Assembly (NCBI GenBank): GCA_018402255.1
Contig: JAGYIS010000009.1
Coordinates: 124,001-188,000, forward strand
DNA from: Marinobacter sp.
GTDB taxonomy: Bacteria > Pseudomonadota > Gammaproteobacteria > Pseudomonadales > Oleiphilaceae
Direction of reading: 5' to 3'
Length of the DNA stretch: 64,000 bases
Shown here: one piece after another, positions 8,728 through 17,912 of the stretch
Layout of the letters: each line of letters begins with the position of its first letter
Numbering within the stretch: position 1 is the stretch's first letter
Position numbers and translations under genes: made by a program
Notes under the pieces: model-generated
The model's input: only the letters and a program-made list of their open reading frames with translations
The model's database searches: none
What the model was told of the DNA's origin: nothing

Positions 8728-9589
8728 ACATTCAATCAATGTTGACAGCCATTCCCGGTAAAAAAACCGGTATCGCCTTTTGCTCTCATCAGCGCTTTTG
8801 ACCGGCTGCGCTATGTCCCCAACCAGTCCCGATGGCTCGGAGGATGTCCGCAGCAAGCTCACCGAGTTGCAACAGAATCCCGACATGATGACACACGCCC
8901 GTATTGAGTTGCGTGATGCCGAAGCGGCCGTCAAGTTGGCCGAACAGCCGCTGGCTAGCGACGAAGCTGTGCTTGCGGAACACCGGCTGTACATGGCTGA
9001 CCGGATGGTTGAGATCGCCCGCGCCAAAGGCGAGGCTCGGCTAATGGAAGCTGATCGTGAGCGGCTGGGCGAAGAGCGTGATGCAGCCCGACTGGCTGCG
9101 CGAACCCGAGAGGCTGATCAGGCGCACGCCGATGCTCAGCGCGCCCGCAGTTCCCAGGCGGCTGCGGCTGAAATGTCAGCCCGCGAAGCGGAAGAGCTGC
9201 AACGGCAAATTGCCATGCTGGAAGCTGAGGCAACCGAGCGAGGCCTGGTGCTGACCCTTGGTGATGTGTTGTTCGCCACTGGCAGTGCCGATATTCAGGG
9301 CGGTACCAACCAGAACCTGGAGAAGCTGGTGAACTTTCTGAATCAGTATCCTGACCGGCAAGTATTGATTGAGGGCCACACGGATAACGTAGGTAGTGCC
9401 ATGTTCAATCAGAATCTGTCGCGTCAGCGTGCTGAATCGGTCCGGCGATTCTTGACCGAGCGCGGTATTGAAAATCGGCGTTTGTCGGTGTCTGGATACG
9501 GGTTTGAACGGCCGATCGCAAGTAATGACAGTGCAACCGGTCGCCAACAGAATCGTCGTGTTGAAGTCGTTATCGAAAACAGGGAGTAG
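8724..9589 (+). CDS. OmpA-family lipoprotein (DUF4398 plus OmpA C-terminal domain) with a frame break in the leader
   Basis: The main frame (from TTG at 8780) encodes a helical DUF4398-like region and then an OmpA peptidoglycan-binding domain (LTLGDVLFATGSADI, LIEGHTDNVGS, NLSRQRAESVRRFL, RRVEVVIE). The natural start should be ATG 8724, which overlaps the upstream stop as ATGA. From there the frame meets a stop after 25 codons, because the A-run at 8760-8766 has seven As. With eight As the leader would read MNIQSMLTAIPGKKNRYRLL and run into LSSALLTGC, an excellent lipoprotein signal. So this is either a one-base deletion or error in a homopolymer, slippage, or initiation at TTG 8780. The family call is firm; the leader is not. 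Confidence 0.8.
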
Positions 9590-9592
9590 TTC

Positions 9593-10999
9593 ATGCTGCG
9601 ATATCGCGACTTTTTCCCCCTGGCAGCAGACCCGCAGTCACAAGCGGGTCCTGGCAAGGGGGTTCCGCTGAGTGACGTGCTGCCTCTGGGCATTCTGGTA
9701 ACAGACAGGGACGGCAAATGCTTGTACAGCAATACCGCCTATCAGAGGCTGACGGGCTGGACCGGCGATGAATTGATCGGCTCGCACTGGAGTTCGGTCA
9801 TCGACCCAAGGGATCATGGCAAAACGATCGAACACTGGGAAGAAGCGATACTCGGGCAGAAGCCTTTTCTGTGCGAGGCCCGCCTGAAGACGTCGGGTGG
9901 GGCAACCGTGTGGGTCCGGCACAATGCCGCCTTGCTGACAGACAATTCCCCGAACCACGGCTATGTGCACACGGTAGAGGACATCAGTGTCTATAAAAGG
10001 CATGAGCGCGCCAGACGAAAGGCTGAGGCGGAACTGTTTGAAGAAAAAGAGCGGGCACAGGTAACTCTGGACTCTATTGGCGATGCGGTGTTGAGCACTG
10101 ACATGCATGGGCGGGTTTCATACATGAACCGGGTGGCTGAAATCCTGACGGGCTATACCCGTCAGGAAGCTATCGGTCTCCCCCTGCGTGAGGTATTTCA
10201 TGTGGTGGATGCCATCACCCATGAGCCAACGGATGACCCGGCGCGGCGAGCCATTCAGTCGGACAGTATTGTCGAGTTGGAAGCGAACGCTTTGCTGGTG
10301 ACCAAAGATGGCGCGGAGCTGGCCATCGAAGACTCGGCAGCACCGATTCATAACCGGCATGGAGCGGTTGTCGGGGCGGTCATTGTCTTTCACGATGCCC
10401 GTTTTTCCCGGGCAACCACCGCCCGTATGGAACACCTTGCACAGCACGACGAGCTGACCGGGCTGCATAACCGTAACGCGTTTTATGAGCGGTTTGACCA
10501 GTCACTGGCGTTGGCCCGGCGACATAACAAACAGATGGGGCTGTTGTTCATTGACCTGGACGACTTCAAGGTTATCAACGATCGCCTTGGTCACGATATC
10601 GGAGATCTGGTTTTAGCTGGCCTTGCGGACAAGTTGAGGGTATCGGTGAGAACGACGGATACCGTCTGCCGCTATGGTGGTGACGAGTTTGTTGTGCTGT
10701 TGGGTGAAATTGCCCAGCCGGACCATGCCTACGCCGTTGCCGATAAAATACGGGAAGCCGCTGCAGCGCCCATGGTTGTCAGTGGACATAACGTGATCCT
10801 GCAGCTCAGTATCGGGGTGAGCGTATACCCGGACCACGGGGAGACTGCCGACGCATTGCTGAAAAAAGCAGATGCGGCGATGTACCGGGTCAAAACTCTG
10901 AATCAAAGGCCCGCCGGCAGCAATCTGATCACGTACGCCCTGAGCGGAACAGCAACAGACTGCTCTAATGTACTTGACCTGGCGGGAGGGGGCGGATAG
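9593..10999 (+). CDS. PAS-PAS-GGDEF diguanylate cyclase
   Basis: A 468-residue cytoplasmic protein with two PAS domains (residues about 25-140 and 150-275) and a GGDEF domain (about 285-440). The active site is intact (CRYGGDEFVVLL), and RTTD five residues upstream matches the inhibitory I-site, so it should make c-di-GMP with product feedback. Its start is 3 bases after the OmpA lipoprotein stop and has a GGAG ribosome site, so it belongs to the same operon. The final 30 or so residues (low complexity, ending LDLAGGGG) overlap the antisense 3' end of the crp-like gene and may not be native. Confidence 0.9.
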   Translation: MLRYRDFFPLAADPQSQAGPGKGVPLSDVLPLGILVTDRDGKCLYSNTAYQRLTGWTGDELIGSHWSSVIDPRDHGKTIEHWEEAILGQKPFLCEARLKTSGGATVWVRHNAALLTDNSPNHGYVHTVEDISVYKRHERARRKAEAELFEEKERAQVTLDSIGDAVLSTDMHGRVSYMNRVAEILTGYTRQEAIGLPLREVFHVVDAITHEPTDDPARRAIQSDSIVELEANALLVTKDGAELAIEDSAAPIHNRHGAVVGAVIVFHDARFSRATTARMEHLAQHDELTGLHNRNAFYERFDQSLALARRHNKQMGLLFIDLDDFKVINDRLGHDIGDLVLAGLADKLRVSVRTTDTVCRYGGDEFVVLLGEIAQPDHAYAVADKIREAAAAPMVVSGHNVILQLSIGVSVYPDHGETADALLKKADAAMYRVKTLNQRPAGSNLITYALSGTATDCSNVLDLAGGGG

Positions 11000-11695
11000 G
11001 CGATCGGTTTCGCGCTTGACCACCGCATAGCACTCGCAACAGAGCGCTTCCAGCTTGGGCCGGTTGGTCACGGTGATGTGTCCGCGATGGTATTCGATGA
11101 CACCGGCCTTCTGGAGTTTGCTGGCGGCTTCGGTGACGCCCTCACGGCGAACACCGAGCATGTTCGCAATCAGCTCCTGGGTCATTATCAGGTGATTGTC
11201 CTGAAGGCGGTCCAGCGACAACAGCAACCAGCGGCAGAGCTGCTGGTCAATCGTGTGGTGACGATTGCAGACGGCGGTCTGTGACATCTGGGTGATCAGC
11301 GCCTGGGTGTAGCGCAACATCAGCACGCGCACTTCGGTGTGGTTGTTGAATTCGGTTTTGAGCTCAGGAGAAGGAATCCGGTAGGCAAAGCCCTTGCTTT
11401 GCGAAATCGTCCGGCTTGGGGTGCTTTCACCCCCCATGCATACCGCGATGCCGACCATGCCATCATTGCCAACGACCGAAATCTCCGCCGACGCACCGTT
11501 GAGCATGACATAAAGCAAGGAAATGATGCAGGTGGTCGGAAAATAGACAAAGTCGATGGGCTGGCCTGATTCGTAAAGCACATCGCCCAGTTTCAATTCA
11601 ACGAGTTTCAGTTGAGGAAAAATGCGCGCTTTGGCGCATTCCGGCAGTGCTGCCAATAAGTGGTTCTGCTCGGGTGAAGTCTGTGTGTCTGACAA
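10613..11695 (-). CDS. Crp/Fnr family transcriptional regulator with anomalous C-terminal extension
   Basis: Residues 1 to about 130 are a cyclic-nucleotide-binding-like sensor domain (GDVLYESGQPIDFVYFPTTC, VGNDGMVGIAV). Residues about 145-225 are the DNA-binding winged helix (QELIANMLGVRREGVTEAAS). The start is TTG, preceded by GGGAGG. Family members of this type stop at about 235-240 residues; this frame instead continues 120 more residues through the antisense of the GGDEF gene. A stop in another frame at 10965-10967 would give a normal-length protein if one base were missing near 11000. The extension is therefore probably an artefact of a small deletion. No cysteine cluster for an Fe-S centre is visible at the N-terminus. 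Confidence 0.8.
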   Translation of the reverse strand: MSDTQTSPEQNHLLAALPECAKARIFPQLKLVELKLGDVLYESGQPIDFVYFPTTCIISLLYVMLNGASAEISVVGNDGMVGIAVCMGGESTPSRTISQSKGFAYRIPSPELKTEFNNHTEVRVLMLRYTQALITQMSQTAVCNRHHTIDQQLCRWLLLSLDRLQDNHLIMTQELIANMLGVRREGVTEAASKLQKAGVIEYHRGHITVTNRPKLEALCCECYAVVKRETDRLSAPSRQVKYIRAVCCCSAQGVRDQIAAGGPLIQSFDPVHRRICFFQQCVGSLPVVRVYAHPDTELQDHVMSTDNHGRCSGFPYFIGNGVGMVRLGNFTQQHNKLVTTIAADGIRRSHRYPQLVRKAS

Positions 11696-12196
11696 AGTCG
11701 CCTCCCTGGCTACGCTGTCTAAAATGAGATCGTATAGACCGGTGACTACACTGACTACGCACGCAATCGATCACATAACGTTAACACATAATGAACATTT
11801 AAACTGAATTATTAATGGTTTTGAGGCCAAGAGAGGTCCTGCCAGACGGCCTTTTCATTGCGTGCTGAAACCTGCTTTCTGCCTCTGATAAATCAACATC
11901 CGACCACCTGCCACACTGGAATGATCTGGCCCCGGCTAATTGAGTAGTAATATAATACATATTATATGTTGATTTTTATTTCGTCGGGCAAGGGAATGGT
12001 GATTCCGCTGCAGATAAATTGCCGAAAAATGCCCTGAATCAAGTAAGTGATTATCAATTAGTGGTAGGTCAGACGAAATGTAACGAACAAAGCTGTAATA
12101 TGAACTAAAGTTAATCCCGCCACTAAGCGCTTGGCTGAAAATCCCACCAATACTTGCCTGTTCGACAGCCAGGGCACAAAACATAAGGAATGTCCG
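11696..12196. other. Intergenic region between the crp-like gene and the chemoreceptor; AT-rich with one palindrome
   Basis: About 500 bases between divergent genes with no supportable coding sequence. The stretch 11940-12130 is clearly more AT-rich than its surroundings. It contains an inverted repeat, ATATAAT-ACAT-ATTATAT, at 11950-11967, which could be a regulator site. No clear sigma-28 (flagellar) promoter for the chemoreceptor was found by eye. Confidence 0.5.
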
Positions 12197-14122
12197 GTGT
12201 CCATCCGAAAGCTCTTTGTCGTCTCGATTTCTGCCGTTTTACTGCTGCTTGCGTTGATCGCAAGTCTGTTTATTGCCATGAACATGAAAGAGTCCATTAC
12301 GTCGGAAGTCATCGAGCGGCGTAACGACTTAACCGATGAAATAAACGGTATGTTGTCGATCACAGACGACCTGATGTCCAAGAGAGTGCAGAATGCCCTG
12401 AGTTTGCTGGTTGAGCGAGGAAATCAACTGGGTGAGCCGGCGGTTCTGGGCGAAGCGCCCGTGGCTGGGCAACCGGTACCGGCGCTCTTTCTGGGCGACA
12501 CCATGATCAACAATAATTTCGAACTGGTGGATGGCCTGACCGATATCATGGGCGGTACAGCGACTCTTTTTGTGAGGGATGGTTCTGAGTTTGTTCGTGT
12601 ATCGACCAACGTAAAAAAAGATGATGGGTCCCGAGCGATCGGAACAAAGCTCAATATGAATGGTGCGGCCGGACAAGCCATTCGCCGGGGCGAGTCGTAT
12701 TTCGGTCAGGTTGATATTCTGGGTAACCCCTTTCTGACCGCATACAGCCCGATTCGCGATACTTCCGACGAAGTTATCGGGATCTGGTATGTCGGCTATT
12801 CGGCAGATCTGATCGAGCTACAGGAGGCTATCACGTCTGCACGCTTGCTCAACAATGGCTTTATTGGACTTCTGGATGACAGGCAAAGGCTCCGAATGCA
12901 CTCTGACACCATCGCAACAGAGCGCATGCAGGAAATTCTGGAGAATGGTCCGGAAGACTGGCACCTCAATCGTGTGGGTTTCGATCCCTGGGGCTATCAG
13001 ATTGTCACCGGCTATTCCGAAGAGGAAGTATCGGGAATGGTTCGCAACCAGACGTTGGGGGCCATTGCAGCCATTCTTTTGGCTGGCCTTGTGGTTCTGG
13101 TCTGTCTGAGCTTCCTTGCGCAGTGGGTTGTTGCCCGCCCCTTGCAAAAAATGATTGCGGCAATAGATGACATCGCCAGTGGTGAGGGCGATCTGACGGT
13201 GCGTTTTAATGCAACCAGCAAAAATGAGCTTGGCTTGATGGCGCACGGGTTTGATCGGTTACTCGACCGGCTTCGTGCCACGATCACGGACACCAAAAAG
13301 TCCTCTGATAAGCTTCTGGAGGCCTCCGAGGAGCTTAAAGGCATTGCGGCCGACTCTGCATCGGTGGTCTCGAACCAGTCGGATGAGACAGAGCAGGTAG
13401 CAACGGCCATGAATGAAATGACCGCCACTGCGCAAACCGTTGCTGAGAGCGCATCCAGGGCTGAGACCATCGCAAGAGAGGCTGACGAGCGAGCCGAAGA
13501 TGGGCAGTCGCTCATTACCAAAACTACGGCGACCATTGAAAGCCAGCTTGATAACAACAAGCGATCGGTCCAGACCAGCGCGTCGTTGAAAGAGGCCTCG
13601 GAAAACATAGGCAACATTCTGGCGGTTATAGAAAATATTTCCGGGCAGACCAATCTACTGGCTCTCAATGCTGCGATTGAAGCCGCCCGTGCCGGAGCGC
13701 ACGGAAGAGGTTTTGCCGTTGTGTCAGAAGAAGTCAGAAATCTTGCGATGCGCACTCAGGAATCGGTGAAAGAGATTCAGGATCAGATACATCACTTGCA
13801 AGAAGGGGTTGGCAGTGTCGCAGAGGTCATCAGTGTTGGCAGCCAGCTTGCGACAGAGGCCAATGAGATGATTCAGGCGACCGGTGAAGCCATCGATGCA
13901 CTGCGAGAGAGTGTGAGAAGCATACGCGACACCAATATCGAGATGGCCAGCGCAGCAGAAGAACAGAGCCACGTATCAGAGGATATTAATCAGCGACTGG
14001 AACAGATACGTCAGATGGCCGGAAGTAGTCACCAGAACGTAGTGTCGACGAATGATGCGTCACTGAAGGTGAAGGCCCTTGCAGAAGAAGTACAGGCACA
14101 GTTGGATGCCTATAAAACCTGA
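12197..14122 (+). CDS. Methyl-accepting chemotaxis protein (Cache-type sensor)
   Basis: A 641-residue chemoreceptor. It has a first membrane helix at about residues 6-28, a periplasmic Cache-like sensor ([20 protein letters not shown]), a second membrane helix ([20 protein letters not shown]), a HAMP domain and a cytoplasmic signalling hairpin. The conserved tip is present: [18 protein letters not shown], then [16 protein letters not shown] chose GTG 12197 as start because AAGGAA lies 6 bases upstream and the signal anchor ([20 protein letters not shown]) begins there. A TTG at 12131 would add 22 residues that do not look native. It transmits ligand binding to CheA/CheW, which are not encoded nearby. 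A strong hairpin terminator follows. The ligand is unknown. Confidence 0.93.
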   Translation: MSIRKLFVVSISAVLLLLALIASLFIAMNMKESITSEVIERRNDLTDEINGMLSITDDLMSKRVQNALSLLVERGNQLGEPAVLGEAPVAGQPVPALFLGDTMINNNFELVDGLTDIMGGTATLFVRDGSEFVRVSTNVKKDDGSRAIGTKLNMNGAAGQAIRRGESYFGQVDILGNPFLTAYSPIRDTSDEVIGIWYVGYSADLIELQEAITSARLLNNGFIGLLDDRQRLRMHSDTIATERMQEILENGPEDWHLNRVGFDPWGYQIVTGYSEEEVSGMVRNQTLGAIAAILLAGLVVLVCLSFLAQWVVARPLQKMIAAIDDIASGEGDLTVRFNATSKNELGLMAHGFDRLLDRLRATITDTKKSSDKLLEASEELKGIAADSASVVSNQSDETEQVATAMNEMTATAQTVAESASRAETIAREADERAEDGQSLITKTTATIESQLDNNKRSVQTSASLKEASENIGNILAVIENISGQTNLLALNAAIEAARAGAHGRGFAVVSEEVRNLAMRTQESVKEIQDQIHHLQEGVGSVAEVISVGSQLATEANEMIQATGEAIDALRESVRSIRDTNIEMASAAEEQSHVSEDINQRLEQIRQMAGSSHQNVVSTNDASLKVKALAEEVQAQLDAYKT

Positions 14123-14132
14123 TCAGAGACAA

Positions 14133-14162
14133 CAAAGCCCGGACCTTTCGGCCCGGGCTTTG
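14133..14162. terminator. Bidirectional rho-independent terminator
   Basis: Perfect 10-bp stem CAAAGCCCGG / CCGGGCTTTG with a 10-base loop, immediately after the chemoreceptor stop and 3' of the opposite-strand tRNA-Pro. It can serve both. Confidence 0.8.
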
Positions 14163-14174
14163 TGTAGGGAATTC

Positions 14175-14252
<78 letters not shown>

Positions 14253-14361
14253 TATCCGCTAGCTATGAGAAAACAGGTTTATCTCAGTGGCTTAGCGGGA
14301 GCGAAGTCTACACCAGCCCAAAGTAAAAATAAACAGGAGCGTCGGGCTTTTCTCGGTAAAA

Positions 14362-16005
14362 TTAACGCAGTTTGGTTTCCCTCAGTTTGAGAATGAATTC
14401 CGGTGGCTCGAAGCTGTCTGGCCGCGCATCAGCCCAGTATCTGTCGAACACCGCCAGGCCGGTTTTGCCCTCAAGCAGGGCGCCCGGTTCAAGGAAAGGG
14501 AACAGGTCCAGATAGGTGTGCACTTCTGTCTTGGACACGCGGCGCACAATGTGTTCTGGGCCCAATTCAGACGGATGTTTCAGGCCCGACGCTTCAAGCA
14601 GATTTTGCAGTGCGTCGAGAGTGTTCTTGTGGAAGCTGTAAACGCGCTCACTTTTCAGCGATACATCCAGTTTCTTGCCGCGCCTGGGGTCCTGCGTCGC
14701 AACGCCGCTGGGGCAGCGACCGGTGTGGCAACTCAGAGCCTGAATGCAACCGAGCGAGAACATATAACCCCGGGCAGAATTGCACCAGTCGGCGCCCAGC
14801 GCCAGGGTGCGGGCAATGTTGAACGCCGAGGTGATCTTGCCGGCCGCGCCGATGGCGATGTCTTCGCGCAGGTTGGTGCCTACCAGCGTGTTGTGGACCA
14901 GTAAAAGCGCTTCGGTCATTGGCATGCCGAGCCGATTAATGAATTCCAGAGGCGCTGCTCCCGTGCCCCCTTCGCCGCCATCCACAACGATAAAGTCGGG
15001 TGTTTTGCCGGTCTTCAGCATGGCTTTGACGATGGCAAACCACTCCCACGGGTGGCCAATGGCGAGTTTAAAGCCGACTGGCTTGCCGCCGGAGAGCGTG
15101 CGCAACCGGTCGAGGAAGTCTAACAATTCAATCGGGGTTGCGAATGCTGAGTGGCTGGCGGGAGATACGCAGTCCTCGCCAACCTGAACGCCACGCGCCT
15201 CGGCAATTTCCGGGGTGACTTTTTCGCCCGGCAAAATGCCACCATGACCTGGTTTTGCACCCTGAGATAGTTTGACCTCTATCATTTTTACCTGATCCAG
15301 TCGGGCATTTTCCTCGAACATGTCGGGGTTGAAGGTGCCGTCCGGGTGGCGGCAGCCAAAATACCCTGAGCCGATTTCCCACACTAGATCACCGCCAGGT
15401 TGGCGATGGTAGCGTGAGATTGAGCCTTCGCCGGTGTCGTGATAGAAACCGCCTTTTTTGGCGCCAACGTTCAGGCTGAGTATGGCGTTGGCGGAGAGTG
15501 AGCCGAAGCTCATGGCAGAAATGTTGAACACGCTGGCGCTGTAGGGTTTGCCGCATTGCTTGCCGATGACGATGCGAAAATCACTGGATTGAAGTTTGGT
15601 TGGTGTCATTGAGTGATTCATCCACTCAAACCCTTCTTCGTACATGCCCAGTTGAGAGCCGAACGGTCGTTTATCGAGAACGTTTTTGGCACGTTGGTAG
15701 ACGATCGTGCGTTGCTCTCGTGAGAAGGGGCGTTCTTCGGTATCGGACTGGATGAAATACTGCCGGATTTCGGGCCCAATTGATTCGAACAGGTATCGGA
15801 AGTGAGCCACGATCGGATAGTTTCGGCTCACGGTATGGCGGCGCTGAATGAGGTCCCAGGTGCCGACGGAGGCCAGCAGCCCAAAGAGACCGGCAAAAAC
15901 ATAACCAGAGCCGGCCCAGATGGCCAGGGGCAGCGAGATGATCAGGCCGGCAAGGCTGGTTGCATATGCAGAATACCGGAGTGGAAACGTTGTCGTTTTC
16001 GCCAT
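14362..16005 (-). CDS. FMN-binding glutamate synthase family protein (membrane-anchored GltB-like)
   Basis: A 547-residue protein. Two N-terminal membrane segments (residues about 15-48) precede a glutamate-synthase central/FMN domain: FNISAMSFGSLSANAI, GEGSISRYH, LSQGAKPGHGGILPGEKV, VDGGEGGTGAAP, and a CHTGRCPSGVATQD cysteine segment as in GltB-type Fe-S sites. It lacks the GATase (glutaminase) domain of full GltB, so it belongs to the stand-alone FMN-type family, whose exact reaction and electron donor are not settled. It is monocistronic and points away from the BCCT transporter gene. Glutamate is a common osmolyte, which may fit the neighbourhood. Confidence 0.9.
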   Translation of the reverse strand: MAKTTTFPLRYSAYATSLAGLIISLPLAIWAGSGYVFAGLFGLLASVGTWDLIQRRHTVSRNYPIVAHFRYLFESIGPEIRQYFIQSDTEERPFSREQRTIVYQRAKNVLDKRPFGSQLGMYEEGFEWMNHSMTPTKLQSSDFRIVIGKQCGKPYSASVFNISAMSFGSLSANAILSLNVGAKKGGFYHDTGEGSISRYHRQPGGDLVWEIGSGYFGCRHPDGTFNPDMFEENARLDQVKMIEVKLSQGAKPGHGGILPGEKVTPEIAEARGVQVGEDCVSPASHSAFATPIELLDFLDRLRTLSGGKPVGFKLAIGHPWEWFAIVKAMLKTGKTPDFIVVDGGEGGTGAAPLEFINRLGMPMTEALLLVHNTLVGTNLREDIAIGAAGKITSAFNIARTLALGADWCNSARGYMFSLGCIQALSCHTGRCPSGVATQDPRRGKKLDVSLKSERVYSFHKNTLDALQNLLEASGLKHPSELGPEHIVRRVSKTEVHTYLDLFPFLEPGALLEGKTGLAVFDRYWADARPDSFEPPEFILKLRETKLR

Positions 16006-16253
16006 GGGGACCTCTGTAGATTCGGGTAGATCTGGTTAGTTCGCCGATGTTCTATTAATTACACTACGAAACCCGAAAGGTTAAAGACCTGTAACTGGTC
16101 TATGCTGATAGCTGAGTTTACGAAATATGTCGTCTTTTGATGTTTTGAGCTCAAAGTAATAAGATGACGGGCTTGTAACGTTTGAAGATCAATTCATGCT
16201 TACAGAACCTGAACGCATATCCAAATAGTCACACTTGACCAGGAGGCTCCAAC

Positions 16254-17846
16254 GTGGGCGAGGTAGTGAAAGACGAATATCAGACGGATTACGTCGCAGG
16301 CCAGGATAATATCAGACCATTCGGCCTGGATCTTCATAACTGGGTCTTCCCGGTATCAGCCTTGATAGTTGTTCTGTTTGTTGTTGGGACGTTGATATTC
16401 CCGACCGCATCCAAAGAGCTGCTTGACGGCGCAAAATGGGACATCATTGCCGGTTTCGACTGGTTTTTTCTGCTCAGTGCCAACCTGTTTGTGGTGGTGA
16501 GCCTTGCATTGATATTCATGCCGGTCGGCAAGATCCGCCTGGGCGGGCAGCAGGCAAAGCCAGAATTTACCAGGATCTCATGGTTTGCCATGTTGTTTGC
16601 GGCGGGCATGGGTATCGGCCTGATGTTCTGGGCGGTGGCCGAGCCGGTTGCCTATTACACCGGTTGGTATGAAACCCCGTTCAACGTTGAAGCCAACACG
16701 GCGGAAGCCCGTAACATGGCCATGGGTGCGACCTTGTACCACTGGGGCCTGCACCCATGGGCAATCTATGCCGTGGTTGCCTTGTCGTTGGCATTCTTCG
16801 CCTACAACAAGAATATGCCTCTGACCATTCGGTCTGCGTTCTTCCCTCTGCTGAAAGACAAAGTGTGGGGCTGGCCGGGGCACATCATTGACGTGCTGGC
16901 GGTAGTGGCCACCATCTTTGGTCTTGCAACCTCTCTTGGCTTTGGTGCACAACAGGCGGCATCCGGCCTTGATTACCTGTTTGGTATGGGGTCTGGCATT
17001 AACGTGCAGATGGGCATCATCGTCGGCGTTACCGTGCTTGCCTTGATTTCCGTGTTACGGGGTCTGGATGGCGGCGTTAAGGTGTTGAGTAACATCAACA
17101 TGGCGACTGCCGGTATATTGCTCGCGTTCGTGATTTTCGCTGGCCCGACACTGGCTATTGTAGAAACCATCTGGATCACCTCATCCACCTACGTGGCCAA
17201 TGTGGTGCCCCTGAGCAACCCGTTTGGTCGTGAAGACGAAGCCTGGGTACATGGCTGGACTGTGTTCTACTGGGCCTGGTGGATCTCCTGGTCACCGTTC
17301 GTAGGTATGTTTATCGCTCGAGTTTCCAAGGGCCGCACAGTTCGGGAGTTTGTGACCGCAGTACTGATCATTCCAACCCTGATCACCACGGTCTGGATGA
17401 GCGGCTTTGGTGGTACGGCTCTGGAGCAGATGCAGCAGGGCGTTGGTGCCCTGGCGGAGGATGGGCTGACCGAGGTGTCGTTGGCGACCTTCCAGATGTT
17501 TGCAGGCCTTCCATTAACGGGAATTATCTCGTTTATCGGCATCGTGCTGGTGTTGGTGTTCTTTGTGACATCCTCGGATTCCGGCTCGCTGGTGATCGAC
17601 AGCATTACCGCTGGCGGGAAGACGGACGCACCAACCTCACAGCGTGTCTTCTGGGTGGTCATGGAAAGCGCTATTGCTGCCGCATTGATCTTTGGCGGTG
17701 GTGATGATGCTCTCGGCGCGATTCAGGCCGTCGCCATCAGTGCGGGCCTACCGTTCACGGTGATCTTGTTGATCATGACCTGGGGCTTGCTCAAAGGCCT
17801 TACCCATGAGCGGAAGCTGTTGTTGCAACGGGGTGAGTTACTCTGA
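16254..17846 (+). CDS. BCCT family transporter (betaine/choline/carnitine type)
   Basis: A 530-residue inner-membrane transporter of 12 predicted helices. The conserved BCCT signature regions are present: GMGIGLMFWAVAEPVAYY, HWGLHPWAIYAVVALSLAF and WAWWISWSPFVGMFIARVS. The start is GTG with AGGAGG (16241-16246) at good spacing. The long C-terminal osmosensing tail of BetP/BetT2-type proteins is absent, as it ends 20-30 residues after the last helix. The substrate (glycine betaine, choline or a related quaternary amine) cannot be told from sequence alone. Its neighbours are a glutamate synthase-like gene and an operon linked to osmotic tolerance in related bacteria, consistent with osmoprotectant uptake (inference). 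Confidence 0.92.
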   Translation: MGEVVKDEYQTDYVAGQDNIRPFGLDLHNWVFPVSALIVVLFVVGTLIFPTASKELLDGAKWDIIAGFDWFFLLSANLFVVVSLALIFMPVGKIRLGGQQAKPEFTRISWFAMLFAAGMGIGLMFWAVAEPVAYYTGWYETPFNVEANTAEARNMAMGATLYHWGLHPWAIYAVVALSLAFFAYNKNMPLTIRSAFFPLLKDKVWGWPGHIIDVLAVVATIFGLATSLGFGAQQAASGLDYLFGMGSGINVQMGIIVGVTVLALISVLRGLDGGVKVLSNINMATAGILLAFVIFAGPTLAIVETIWITSSTYVANVVPLSNPFGREDEAWVHGWTVFYWAWWISWSPFVGMFIARVSKGRTVREFVTAVLIIPTLITTVWMSGFGGTALEQMQQGVGALAEDGLTEVSLATFQMFAGLPLTGIISFIGIVLVLVFFVTSSDSGSLVIDSITAGGKTDAPTSQRVFWVVMESAIAAALIFGGGDDALGAIQAVAISAGLPFTVILLIMTWGLLKGLTHERKLLLQRGELL

Positions 17847-17862
17847 TTGCTCGATAGCTATA

Positions 17863-17892
17863 AAAAACCGGGGCGTGTTGCTCCGGTTTTTC
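17863..17892 (+). terminator. Rho-independent terminator after the BCCT gene
   Basis: AAAAACCGG ... CCGGTTTTT hairpin with a T-run, between the BCCT gene and the convergent ligase-like gene. The A-rich side allows it to act in both directions. Confidence 0.8.
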
Positions 17893-17912
17893 TTGTGGCA
17901 AAGATCAGCACG

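Noticed and set aside
13012..13755. A 247-codon frame antisense to the chemoreceptor gene
   Set aside because: Ser- and Ala-rich shadow of the helical signalling domain on the other strand.
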